Shown here one piece after another: positions 9,494-21,228 of a DNA stretch of 64,000 bases. The translations under genes were made by a program, and so were the position numbers. The stretch is from the NCBI GenBank assembly GCA_900312665.1, contig ONZQ02000011.1, positions 124,001 through 188,000 on the forward strand, read 5' to 3'. Position 1 is the first letter of the stretch. Every line of letters starts with the position of its first letter. Below the pieces are notes generated by a model. It did no database searches, was not told where the DNA came from, and worked only from the letters and a program-made list of their open reading frames with translations. The DNA comes from Cephalotrichum gorgonifer. Its lineage: Eukaryota > Ascomycota > Sordariomycetes > Microascales > Microascaceae.

Positions 9494-12400
9494 ATGGAGC
9501 ACCTCCACCGCGCTAATGGGGCGAGACAACCCACCCTATCTATTCCCTTAGTCACCAAATCGGCCTCCGAATTCCCTTACATCTTATTGGAAGACGACTT
9601 CATCCACTTTCCCACACACCTCCTACAAGAGATACACTTGACTTACCCCGATATTAGTCCCCGCGACGCTTTCTTGTCGCTAATTCAGTCATGGCTTTAT
9701 TTCGGCACCCTATCGGAGTTCTTCAAGAGGTCCATAAGCACCAGGACTTTCTCCCGCCTCGACGGCCAGGGCAACCACATCTTGTGCACCTCTGCGCTCC
9801 ATGACCTTCGCTCCGCCTGGATCGCTTCCCTGCCTCGCCGCAGCTGTTTCACTGGCCCCTACAGACAGATATACGGCAGGCGATGCGCCGTCCTCCTCGC
9901 CCGTGCCACCTGGGTGTATGGCCAGCTCGGAGACACGGTGGCGGAGGACGCCGTGCTGCGGCCAGTCATGTTCTCGGTCAAGATTATGCTGTGCTCGCTT
10001 TGCCAGGTCGTTCGAGCCGTACTCGGCCCGACGCCCACCCTCGATGCAGTTCTCACCCGCTTGGCTTTCCATCCTGCGGCAACTGAAGGCGGCTCTGGGA
10101 CTAATTTCATGCTGTGGGGGGATATGATTGACAACCGTTGGTGCCCATGGCAGATTAACCGTCGCCTAAGAATATACACTCCAACTTCCATGGTTTATCT
10201 ATCTTCCATCCAGAGGGGAAGGCGTCAGAGGAACCACGGTGGTTGTTTGGAGGCTGGGTGTTGCAGGGCGGCGCAGATTGACTGGACTTCTTTCCAGACG
10301 CCCCATCTTAGTGATGGATGCAATTGTAACCATGTTGAGGTTGACGAGCGGCATATAATGGAGAAACTTGACGATGGTCAGATCCCGCTTCTTTCGTGTA
10401 CGAAGAACCCGTCTGGCGAATTCTCCATCCAAGTTATCCACGCGGATATGCGAGCGATGTTTGGGATGCGAACGCCGTATGTCGCCATTAGCCACATAAG
10501 TCCGTTCTCCAATCCCATAATGACTCCGATATTTCATTCGACTTCGCTTTGAAATGCCGCGGATGTGGTCGGCAGTTGCTACTCTTTACCTTGTCCGGCT
10601 AATTCCTTGCAAGGTCTGGGCAGATGGGCTCGGAAACCCCGTAGCCAACGCACTTCCGAGATGCCGGTTTGAGAAACTATACCGCAAGCTTAGGGCATTG
10701 TCAAATGCGGTAGCCGCGAAGCGGGCGTGGACCGCTAGCTCTCTGCCTGATGACACACAGGTGGAAGAAGCTCCCATCGTGTTCTGGATGGACGTTTTCT
10801 GCATCCCTGTGGCGAGAGCCAATAGCCAGCGCCAGACAGATCTCAAACAAAGGGCGATCGCGATGATGGACCTCATCTACTCCTGTGCAGACCAAGTTCT
10901 AGTCCTCGACTCCGAGATGGAGAGGGTCGCTGCACACGACAACGACGATGCAGATGAAGCAAGCCAACTGAAATCATCCATGGAAGCTCTCGCCCGTTTC
11001 ACCACCTGTAGCTGGATGCGCCGATCGTGGACTCTCCAGGAGGGCGCTCTTGCCGGCAAACTCTGGGCTTACTACTCCGGTACTCCGACGCAGCACGCGC
11101 AGTTCAACGCTTTCCACCTGCCTGCCTATCTGGCGGATGAGGCGCCGCCTGAGATCCTGGCAGCAGTCGAGGAACTTCAGAGACAAGCGTCGCTCCCTTT
11201 CGTAGGACGGGGTGGGCGGGACATGAGTGGTGCAGCTATGTATTGCCGTTCGGAGAGGGAGGTGCAGTTCCTCGAAGTGTGGAACTCACTTATTGGCCGC
11301 TCTACGACGCAACCGGAAGACTTTCACTGCATCGTAGCCAAGTGAGTTAATCTAGAAAGCATCCACGCTCCATCTCTCTCGCTGTAGGCGGCCTAGAACA
11401 CATTCCCTAACGTTCTAGTATAGCCTCCTTGATTACAGCGTGCAGGAGCTATTCAACCTCGGACGACCGGAAAGGTCCGACGACGAGAACCGCTGTGAGA
11501 GGATGAAGGCCATCATCCTGGCACAGAAGAGGCTCCCCATGCAGCTCTTCTGTCTCCCTAGGACCAAGGACCACAACAGTACCAACGAGATGGCTTGGCT
11601 CCCTGAGAGGCCGATTGAGCCGCGCCTATCAGAAGATGCCTACGAGCATTCTGTCCGGGTTTCGAGTGACGGATTCTACGTGGAATCTCTGTGTCTTCGC
11701 TCCAGCCTTTTTGCATGGTCACCTCAAACAACAGGGAGGGTTTTCTGCCTCAATTTGCGGATGAGGAGCGGTATGCATCCGCGAATATCTCTCGAGCTCC
11801 CCGACGGGGTCAGCGTCGATGACTCGGAGCTGTTCATCTATTTGAACGTCCCCACAAAGGCCAACTCGCTCCGTAGCGACTGCAATGGGAACGGTGCTGC
11901 CTTCAAAGTTACCGAACGCCAGGCCGGGTCAGCGAAGGTCGAGTACTTATGTTCGCTAAGTTTTCGCCACTGCTGGGAAATCCATGATGATGAGGGCACA
12001 GGCATCTGCGTCCCCGCTGCCGTTGTTAACCAAAATACCTCCATCATGATATCTGGTAAGCCTTTACTCAAGAAAAGGGGTCTCCCGAAGGTCAGGCTTG
12101 TTCCTTCTGATGAATCATATCCTTCCAACTAGGTCGGGGCTTATCCAAAGCGCTAGGCGCCTGTACAATGCCGCTATGTTGTGGTTGGTGTATGGGCGCG
12201 ATCTATATGAAACTCACGACTCCTCCCATGTGAGACCTCGGGCAGGGCTGTTGGCGAGACTTGTTCGCCGAGCCACGATCCCACGGCGGAGGAGGAGAGA
12301 TACTATAATGCCGACGCAGGAGTACACGGATGATCACGATGCAGATATCCTATTATTACCTACCAGCGAACTTGGGGACCCTTTTAGGGACTTATCAAGC

Positions 12401-12673
12401 CCTACGTCGACGCCACCGTCTAGGGAAGAAGATGATATCGAATCTGAGGCGCTGAATTGTATAGGCGATGCAAACGCAGCTCAACTGCGACTAATTGGAC
12501 GGACGCTAGTTGCAACCAGCAAGGAAGACACCGGCTTGGGGCTCTGGGGCGTGGTGGTAGGCGGGGCCATTGCTTCTCTATGGCTTATGCGGATAGACCG
12601 GAGAATAACGAAGGATTACCTATACGAGATAGGAAGTATTTCACTGAGCCGGGTATCTATGTCCGAACGATGA
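9494..12673 (+). CDS. HET-domain (heterokaryon incompatibility) protein, possibly inactivated
   Basis: Exon pieces give a typical HET protein. Exon 1 (9494-10495, from ATG 9494) ends in TPYVAISH, the first HET block. Exon 2 (10614-11341) opens with VWADGLGNP and carries FWMDVFCIPVA and WMRRSWTLQEGA, the remaining HET blocks. Exon 3 starts at 11424 and continues CIVANLLDYSVQEL across a clean intron (11342-11423, GTGAGT to TATAG). HET domains trigger cell death when incompatible fungal cells fuse. The first intron starts with ATAAGT instead of GTAAGT, so normal splicing may fail. The 3' end is ambiguous: translation can stop at 12132 (812 residues), or a very short 40-base intron (12056-12095) would extend it to 12673 (979 residues) with a hydrophobic segment near the end (GLGLWGVVVGGAIASLWLM). 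I give the longer span. The family call is firm; integrity is uncertain. Confidence 0.75.
10496..10613 (+). other. HET-gene intron with non-canonical AT donor
   Basis: Joining ...ISH at 10495 to VWADG... at 10614 restores the conserved HET block AISHVWADGLGNP in phase. The intron has an acceptor CTTGCAAG and a branch-point-like CTAAT about 10 bases before it. Its donor reads ATAAGT, one G-to-A change from the common fungal donor GTAAGT. Confidence 0.65.
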
Positions 12674-12959
12674 CAGTAGAGTTGGGTATACTGAAGTTGC
12701 GTTGGTTATGCGCCTGTATATATAGTTCAACTGGGATGTTGGCCGAATCGTCGGCTATTAGCTCCTGGAAAACATTTCGCCAGTGAATGTACTAAACGTT
12801 TTCGAATAATACGTCATTGTCAACTAAGTACAAGCTTTCATGCTCCTCATGTGTTCAACTAGGGCCCCTTTATGTTTACTAGTCATGGAAATGGGTCTTC
12901 CGACTTAGCAGTGGGGCTTTTGAAGCGTGGATTGTACTTCAACGAGGGAATAGGTCTAT

Positions 12960-15900
12960 TCAAGAAATTCTCTTGTTGCTGGTATCGACTTTGGGCATAG
13001 CAGACCACCACAATGGCGTCCTGCCATCATTATCCCTGGACTCCACATCAGCACCCCTTCCAACTAGCAACGCAGCAGTGCCCTCATGTCCCTCTGAAGC
13101 CGCAAATGATAGTGGTGTCCTGCCCTCTTCATCTNNNNNNNNNNNNNNNNNNNNNNNNNNNNNNNNNNNNNNNNNNNNNNNNNNNNNNNNNNNNNNNNNN
13201 NNNNNNNNNNNNNNNNNNNNNNNNNNNNNNNNNNNNNNNNNNNNNNNNNNNNNNNNNNNNNNNNNNNNNNNNNNNNNNNNNNNNNNNNNNNNNNNNNNNN
13301 NNNNNNNNNNNNNNNNNNNNNNNNNNNNNNNNNNNNNNNNNNNNNNNNNNNNNNNNNNNNNNNNNNNNNNNNNNNNNNNCAGCCTAGCAGTGCCCTCATG
13401 TCCCTCTGAAGCTGCAAATGATAGTAGTGTCCTGCCCAACGTATCCCCCACATCAACCTGAGCTCCATTTTCTAGGAGAATCCTAGCAGTGCCCTCATGT
13501 CCCTCTGAAGCTGCAAATGATAGTGGTGTCCTGCCCAACCTATCCCCCACATCAACCTGAGCTCCATTTTCTAGGAGAATCCTAGCAATTCCCTCATGCC
13601 CCTTTAAAGCTGCATATGACAGTGGTGTTCTGTCAAATTCATCTCCTGTATCAACCTGGGCCCCATTGTCTAGGAGCAGCCTAACCACAGGCATGTTCCC
13701 GAATTGGGAAGTTAATGACAGCAGAGAGTGTGTTGCACTCCCGGCCATCTTAGCATTGAACCCAGGGAAAGCAAGAATGAATTCCACAAGAATAGTGTCC
13801 CCATGCTGTGCGATGTAACGGAGAGCACCCTTTTCCCCAAAGGTAAACCCGCGGCTGCTACTCATGCGTCCGCCAACATCCTCGCGGTACCGTCGGCATA
13901 GCTCGCTTAGTTGGGACCCCGATGGACTGGTGTCTTCCAACTGTACGTCCATCAGGGCCTGGGCAGCCGCATTGCTCCCGGTCGCTAGGGCCGCCAGAAT
14001 TGGTGCTCCGTACCTCTCCCCTTCAATCTCAAAGCAGGGCCGGTTACGCCAGTGGGCCTTGATTAGGGCTGACATATTGTGTTCGGCTAGGATGTATAAG
14101 AAACTTGCTTTCGGAGTATAGTGACGAGATTTGCGGCTTTCGACTACATTGTAAAGCCGGATCCAGTGGACAAGTTGAAATGACTGGATAAATCCTGTCT
14201 GGCTGATTCTACCCTGCTCCGCTGCATCGGCATGGTAGAAGAGATTTTGTATGGAGTACTCCATTAATGGGAAGTTCGGAATTACACCCCTCATGTAGAC
14301 GATATCATCGTTGTTGCTCTTCGTCATTTCTCGCAGGTGGGCGAGGCAGCACTGCTTTATTCGTTCGTGGCTCTGGCCGGAGAAGTTGCTGCTGAGGCTG
14401 GGCCAAACATCCCCGAGGCCCTCGTTTTTGAGGAAAAAGTCCCTTACTGATTCGTGAATAAATTGAACTGTCGGTTTCTTTGAACCGGTGACCTCAACAA
14501 GGCCTTTGGAGGTGTCGAGTATGAAGCGCTTGATTGTTTCGATGGGAACATCGTCAGGATCCTCAGGATCCCAGCTTGACAGAGTGTGGGACTCAGTCCC
14601 TGAAAGAATGGCGAAGTAGAGCTGCTCTGGCGTTAAAGGCCGCCTTGCGAAGAGCACCCACTGAACACATAGCAGGAGGTCGTCGATGTTGCGACGATCC
14701 CGTTTCAAGATATCACTGAACAACCCTCGGAGGTTGCCAGGGATGTCATGCAGCCTTTGTCGAAGTGTATGCACCCGTCCACCATCATACTCCTTGTTCA
14801 AAATTTGTACAACAAGAACAACCCACCGACGACTTCTCTTGGAGGTCCTCCCTAATCTGCTGAGCAATCTTGCCACGCCCAATCTTGAGTTCGCTAGCAA
14901 TATACTTAATGATGTCCTTCTTGTGTTCGGCTTGCTCTTCTAAAATCCAAGAGAGTGGTCTGTCGATTGTGATGCGTGGATAGTGCCTACTTGAAAAGCA
15001 GACTCGGAACTGGGTCGCAGCTTCAACAGCAAGTTCGCCAGCTTGTAGTAGAAACGACAGCATCTCTCGGACCTGACCCTCATCGCATTCGTCCAGGGCA
15101 TCGATGAAGCAAACAATGGAGGATTGACCCAGGCTTCGTATTGTTTCATCGAGTAGCTCCTCCAGCTGCTCTTTACTCCACTTGTGGTGCTCAATTCGAG
15201 TCCACACAGTGGGTGTCAGAGAGTCGAAGAGGATCGGCAGGTCTGGGAGTTGCTCGAGAATTTGTAATAGTAGAGATCGATACATTCCAACAATGGATTT
15301 CTCCAGGTCGCTTCCACGTGCATGGAAGAAGAAAGAGATGACGGTGCTGTTCTTCATTGTCTTGCGGGCATTGGTAAAGGCGAACTTCATCAGTGTGGAT
15401 TTTCCTGCTCCCGGCTTCCCTTTGATCCACAAGACACCGTAGTGTTCGCCCAGTTTGGCTTGGTCCAGCCAGTCGAGATACATCGGCTGTTGTAGCAGCC
15501 ACTTGCATGTCTTGGTATGGGCTCGCTTGATATCATTTCGGCGAGTGTCAATCTGATCGAACCTGAGTGCATCTAGTAGACTCTGTCGTTGGACCTGGGT
15601 AAGGGAATGAGTAGAGCCCTTGGTTTGTGTCCTTTCTAAATTCGCTGCCATGCGATCGAGAGCAGCAGCAACTTTCTTATATTCAGGGTCGTTAAGCCCC
15701 GCGAAACGACACATATCCTGGTGGTCCCGCCTAATATGTTGCGTCGTCTCGATGTCAGGCAGGTTGAGATAGGATGAGTTGTCTTCCACTACCTGATAAA
15801 AATCCATGCAAGTAACGAATTCGAAACTTGCTTGATAACAAGTCATTCAAGGTTTCTCAGAAGAAACCAAAATCTAAGACAGTAGGTACCAAAGGTGTAG

Positions 15901-16764
15901 AGAGGGGGTTTGAAAAGACGGTAGGCAACCTACTTTGCGACTCAGTCCGTTCGTAGGTAGTTCTTCCCGAAACGAATGAATAATCCATCCTTGCTCGTTT
16001 GCTAAGGGTCCAAATTCATCATTCAGTTCCCTCAGGCGCTCAGATGACGGAAGCAAGTGGTCAAGGATTTGGTCATTGACATTGAAGCCCACAGCCCGGA
16101 TCACGTGCTCGGCGACATGGTGAATAAAACCACGTGGATCTGCGCCTCGGTGAGGTGTTCCGAAAAATATGATTCCGCGAGTAGAGAGGAAAATATTTCG
16201 AAGGTGATCTTGTCCCTGTGGACACCGGCTAGACCTCAGGAGCATCTCCTTTACCACAAGCCCACCGAGACTGTGGACGATGAACAGCAACGGCCTTGTG
16301 TGCTCCTCCCGACGCTCAGATTCCAGGGCGACGAGCAAATCCCACGCTATATCCCGGACGGTATTTTGGCTGACTGGAGGACCAGCCCAATGCCGGATGT
16401 TGGTATCATACCCGTGGGTCAGGACACGAGCGCCAGGGACGGTGTTTGGAAGAAGATCACGAGGCCAGTACACAGATGAGTGTACACCATCTCCGCGTCT
16501 GTGGGTTCGAGGGGATAGATTGAGTCGCCGGGTCTTTGCTGGGGGCTCCGAAGTACTGGAGCCAGACGCTCCAGGTGTGCCTCGGCTGTGCTTCCACGTA
16601 CGCTCTGGGTGACCAGTGAAGCCGTGAACGAGGACGACGCTATTTTATCAGCACGGTTTGGAGAAAAAAAATACGCTCTACTGCCCGATCACATACTCGA
16701 GTGCCGCCTGGGGCAGAGGTACGACCGTGGTCAAACCGGTAGCGGGGATTGCGTCCGTATTCAT
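12960..16764 (-). CDS. NLR-like protein: alpha/beta hydrolase, NACHT NTPase, ankyrin repeats (frameshifted, gapped)
   Basis: Three exons on the minus strand (16764-16697, 16639-15934, 15792-12960) with introns of 57 and 141 bases. The first junction reads AALD-VVLVHGFTGHPERTW and the second GLSRK-VVEDNSSYLNLP, both in phase. Order of domains: a lipase-like alpha/beta hydrolase (HGFTG; GxSxG as VHSLGGLVV near residue 144), a NACHT NTPase (P-loop GKPGAGKST near 382, Walker B CFIDALDECDE near 485), a helical region (PTVQFIHESVRDFF), and C-terminal ankyrin repeats of 33 residues. This is the layout of fungal NOD-like receptors thought to act in non-self recognition. Two problems exist. Near 14830 the frame shifts after EKSS and resumes at RWVVLVVQILNKEY, apparently a small deletion. 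An N gap (13135-13379) interrupts the ankyrin array. Either could be assembly error in a repetitive gene. It is convergent with the HET gene. Confidence 0.78.
13135..13379. other. Assembly gap (245 N)
   Basis: A run of N sits inside the ankyrin array. Both flanks carry nearly the same 99-base ankyrin unit, so the true number of repeats is unknown and the gap length may be only an estimate. Confidence 0.98.
13381..13680 (-). repeat. 99-base tandem repeats encoding near-identical ankyrin units
   Basis: The word GTGCCCTCATGTCCCTCTG recurs at 13389 and 13488, exactly 99 bases (33 codons) apart. By my reading those two units differ at only two of 99 positions. A third, more diverged copy follows near 13587, and another partial copy flanks the gap on the other side near 13079. 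The encoded unit contains GRTPLSFAASEGHEGTARI followed by LLENGAQVDVGD. Confidence 0.85.
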
Positions 16765-18163
16765 TGTACTGCGAGACGAGGGCCGAGTAGAGTAGACAAG
16801 TGCAGTTTACTGGGCCGAATAAAGGGGTTGGAAGTATCAGGCAAAGGTGAAACCCTGGGCGCGAGGTGGATGGCGCATCGATTGGTTTCAGAGCCGGGCG
16901 CCGCTCGGAGGAGCAGACCTTGAGGGGTAGGGTCGGAGGAGTAGGTTGGAGGAGACAGTCGAGGCGTGGATCTGACAATAGCGCACCAAAGTTAGCGCTA
17001 CGAATGAGACCTGGCGATACAAAGATGCAAGCAGAAAATTCACGTCAATACTGCGACCTACCTCTTTGGTATGACACTAAATGGAACCGGAACGGATTGA
17101 CATTTTGTGGGATGGATTCTTCTCGGGAGGTAATCGGTGATGAAGGCAGAGGTGGCAAGCGGGAAAGAAACGGCAGGCAGCAACCGCATGAGGGATGAAA
17201 AGAAAGCGAAACCGACCTTTCCCCTCGCTCCCCTAGATTTGGGATTGGGTAGCAAGGCTGGGGCTGAGTAGCCAAGCAGGTGGCTGTTCTTGGATCTCGG
17301 GGGATACAAGGTCCCGTGACCGGAACTCCAAGTACACCTTCGGGAACCGCGATGAATGAGGTGGCAGCAGCATCGCCAAGGTCGAGGATTAACTCGAACG
17401 AAACCAACCACGTTGATGGTCCTGTATTCCATAAGCGCTCGTATTGACCGTTGTTGTGCTAGTAGAAGGTAAACTTCCTACATGTCTACTTGTCTGCTTG
17501 TCCCTAAGGGGATAGAATATTTTATACTGCGTGTCCTTTCTAGATATATTGAAATCGTTTATCAACACTACGTAGGTTGCTCTATCCCCCTCAGAGGCGT
17601 GGACGACAGAGCAGCCTTCTTCTTCCTCAGTCGTCCTTCACACATCAGCGCTCTCTCCTAGCCATATACGTAACGGGCCTTCTGCCCCTCCAGTTGTCTC
17701 AGATTCGTGGTATACTGATACGGCCGGATGTAAAGTTTATAATTCCTGTTATCGCTCTAATATAATGCATTCATGCTGTACGTTGCCCTCTAGGTGTGCA
17801 AAGAAGCTCTACCCGAAACCCGCACTTGTGTCATTAAACCGAAGCTGCCTGCCAATTCTATAAGTCATCTCCACCTTTCCAGGCGCCACTAGGAACCTCC
17901 TGTAAATCCAAACTTACTGGTATCTTGCCCTGATTTTCACATGCCATCAGACCGCGTCTACCGTGACGTCACACCCTTTGCTGATCTCACATTGAGAAAC
18001 AACCACCTTCGTACGATGTTATTGCTTTTCTCCTGCCCTGGGCCTTCCAACTCGCCATCCGTCTTCATTACTTCCGTACCCTTAACCGCCGTCTCAATCT
18101 GTCTTCATTTCGCGTACACATACGAAGTGAAACCAGCAGGCTGTTGACTTGACTTCAACAGCT
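16765..18163. other. Intergenic between two divergent genes, no gene seen
   Basis: About 1.4 kb between the NLR-like gene and the flavin monooxygenase. The right half (17430-18160) is AT-rich with short frames. Frames at 17045-17432 show no recognisable protein. It likely holds both promoters. Confidence 0.45.
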
Positions 18164-19784
18164 ATGTCCTCGTCGCAAGGGCGTTGGTCTCTCTCGGCCC
18201 TTATCAAGTATCCGATTTTGGAGATATTTACTTTCGCCTATATCGTCTTTCAGAACGTGCTTAATTGGATATTTTCCCCCGGTCCTCCGCCACCGACTTC
18301 TCCCGCCACCACCGGTCTTCCCAAGAAGCGCGTTGCCGTTATCGGTGCTGGCCTAACAGGAGTCTCGTCTGCTTCTCATTGTGTTGGCCATGGATTTGAC
18401 GTGCAGCTCTTCGAGGGTCGCTCTAAGGAAAAGGGTCTGGGTGGTATCTGGAGTGTATGTTATCCTAGCAACCGTGGTAAGTAAACAACGGATACTGACC
18501 GCCGCTCAGAGAGTAAACTCGACATCCTCCCTCCAGATTCATAGTCTGATGTACCGGTTTCATCCTTCCGTACGATACGATGCCGCCTATCCAACGCAAA
18601 ACGAGATCCGCGACCAGATTATCGGGGTGTGGAAGCGCTATGGTCTGCAGAACCGGACCATGTTCGACACCAAGGTGACCTCTGTTAAACAAGCAGAGGA
18701 CGGTAGATGGATCATCAACGACAAAGAAGAGGAATACGGCCGTTTCGATGGGATTCTAGCGACTGTGGGCGTCTGCGGTGATCCCAAGATGCCGACCCTC
18801 CCCGACCAAAGCCAGTTCAAAGGCGGCGTGTATCACTCGTCCAATCTCGACGGAAAGCACGTTAAAGGCAAGAAAGTGCTCGTGGTGGGCGGTGGTGCCA
18901 GCGCCATTGAGGCCCTCGAGTTTGCTGCCAAGTCGGGCGCCCGCGAGATTGACGTTTTGTCTCGTTCAGACAAGTGGGTGATCCCCCGAAACATTTTCGT
19001 GCAATCGATATTGGCGATGAACATCTTTGGTCAGGAGATCGCCCTCTCATGGATTCCCGAGCGGTTGTTGCACAAGCTGTTCTACCGTGATATGCAGGAC
19101 ATTGCCCCATCGGGGGGGCTCTTCACTGAGACACCCATGGCCAACTCGGAGCTCTTCGATCTGATCCGGGACGGCCAAGCGCGCTGGCTCCGTGGCGACA
19201 TCGTCCAGGTTCAGGAGGACGGGATCGTATTCAACCACCGTACCCAAGGCGTTCCCCAGGGTGGTCCTGGCCACGAAACCGTTGTGAAGGGCGATGTGAT
19301 CATCATGGCCACGGGTTTCAAGCGTCCTTCGCTTTCGTTCCTGCCAGATGAGGTCTTTGAAGAGCCTTATGCGCCGCCTAGCTGGTATCTCCAGGTTTTC
19401 CCGCCCGAGTACACCAGCATCTGCGCAATCAACAGCACCTACGTCGACGCCATTGGCACCGTGGGCAATATGCACATCGGCATTTACACCCGGTTCCTTT
19501 TGATGTTCCTGGTTGACCCGCTGTCCCGGCCGACAGAGGGTCGCATGAAGACCTGGATTGACTGGACTCGACTTATGAAGAGGCTTTCTCCGACGGGCGC
19601 ATTTGACTTCTTTACCTACTCAGAGCTGATCTACTGGTTCGTGTTTGTGATCTTGGTCAATCCCTTCCGGTGGAAGTGGGCGCCATTCGTCCTATTCGGT
19701 GTCGGCCGGGGTTTACCTATGGAAGTAGTCAAGCAGGAAGCAGCCTTTCGCGAGACCTTAAAAAATCAACATCGGAAAAGCTAA
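18164..19784 (+). CDS. Membrane-anchored flavin-containing monooxygenase
   Basis: Two exons (18164-18454, 18510-19784) joined by a 55-base intron GTATGT to CTCAG give 521 residues. The junction reads GGIWS-RVNSTSSLQIHSLMYRF, the usual continuation in this family. Residues 57-66 hold the FAD-binding RVAVIGAGLTG, 219-229 the NADPH-binding KVLVVGGGASA, and FKGGVYHS at 200-207 matches the FMO fingerprint FxGxxxH. IIMATGFKRP supplies the ATG motif. Residues 14-37 and the segment from about 485 are hydrophobic, so the protein is probably anchored in a membrane at both ends. Family members oxygenate nitrogen, sulphur or carbonyl centres using NADPH and O2. It is not the hydroxamate-forming SidA class encoded at 43460. 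Its position next to the NRPS block makes a tailoring role possible but unproven. Confidence 0.85.
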
Positions 19785-20384
19785 AGGGGAATTGAGGCGT
19801 CGAAGCCGATAGTTCTTTCAAATACGAGACCGTTATATTGGTATGAGTTCCTTAATGGATTTGGATAGCATGCCCTTTGAATATTATGGACATGCCCGGT
19901 CTATTCTATAAGCTCCAGAAAGACAGCATCGACCTATAGCTGCAGAACTGGAACCCAATATGTCTTTTTGTAGTTTATTCTTTCGGCTTCGTAGCCGTTC
20001 CAGCGGCGGTCCGCGACTCCCAGAAGATACATGAGCCGTAATTGAGCAAATATCATTGACAGAAACGGATTGTTGGTCACCACCACAGTAAATCAGGTAG
20101 TTTTGTCAGTTTTGTCCCGGTTTCGAATATTCTAAATCAAAAAATACTTGGCTAGTCTACTCGTGGGGATCTCATCGGTGATATCAGAAAGATGGATCTA
20201 TGACGTCACCAAGCGGCCTGCTTCTCAGGGGCGACCGCAGGACAAGCCAATCGACGTAAGTAGGAGAATTAAAGGCCCTACCATCTATCCTTGCGCAATC
20301 ACACTAAGAGTTCGATTCTATCTATTCAACCCTCAACTCGTCGCCGACGCCATTACCGTAGAGCGAAACTACATCAGGGCCAAA
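19785..20384. other. Intergenic, no gene seen
   Basis: About 600 bases between two genes in the same direction. It must contain the terminator of the monooxygenase and the promoter of the NTF2-like gene. No repeat or RNA gene is evident. Confidence 0.45.
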
Positions 20385-21228
20385 ATGGAGCGTCCAGGTA
20401 AGCTCATAGTAAAATACACTCTATCACTGCAAAGAAATACTAACAACGTCTAGCTGAGGAGATATCATCGATAATTAAGATCCTTTGTCAAGGCAGTACT
20501 CAAGAGCAACAAGCGGCGATAGAGGAATACTTCGTACCCAACGCTGCTTTCCAACACCCATTATGTCGCGTTCCATCGATGTCCTTGACACGCGGGGGAC
20601 TCCCCTGGGTTGGGGAGATAAACTCTAGGCTTTTCATAATGGCCATCTTTCGGTGGTACCGTCTCCTCAGCCCGAAAATTCAACTCACAATCCATTCGAT
20701 AAGTAAGAGCTCTCTACATTGAGGTTTCCTCGCCCTCAAGCAGGATAGATCGCGGAAGATCTATTATAATAGCAGCTGTGCTAACACATACCAGGCTTCG
20801 ATAAGGATGCTGAGATACTCTACGTTAATCTTAACCAGATCTTCGCTGTCTGGTTCATCCCGTTCTATAAAGCGGACGTACACTTGGTTACCGTGTTGAC
20901 TCTCACAACCGACGGAGCGCAGGCATCCTCCCGCCGCCGACCGGGCCTACAATATTCGGACGTTGCTGCAGGGAAACGGCCGAAGTATTATATTACGACG
21001 CAGGAGGATTATTATCAGGCCAACGACGTGGTTAACTTCTTCCTACCAGGTCTGGGACCATTTCTATGTCGGGTAGGACAACACATCGGCACAATAGCGT
21101 GCGTGATTGGTGCAGTTATTTGCGATATGTTTCTGAGGATGGTCTTCGGTAGTAATCGGGCTGCCAGCAGCTTTCGGAGTCATGTCACTGACAGGTTGAC
21201 CGAAGAGGCCACGGCGGGTGAGGAGTAG
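20385..21228 (+). CDS. NTF2-like (SigF-like) protein with hydrophobic C-terminal segment
   Basis: Three exons: 20385-20397, 20454-20702 and 20795-21228, giving 231 residues. Introns of 56 and 92 bases have GTAAGC/GTAAGA donors and CTAAC branch points. The first exon is just four codons plus one base (MERP). The protein reads MERPAEEISSIIKIL, then FVPNAAFQHPLCRVPS, IFRWYRLLSPKIQLTIHSI and LNQIFAVWFIPFY. This matches a widespread fungal family described as SigF-like NTF2-like, a cone-shaped fold used for small-molecule binding or catalysis. Around residues 170-215 there is a hydrophobic stretch (FLPGLGPFLCRVGQHIG, IACVIGAVICDMFLRMVF) that could insert in a membrane. The function of the family is not known to me. 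It lies between a flavin monooxygenase and a serine hydrolase, all on the plus strand. Confidence 0.78.
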
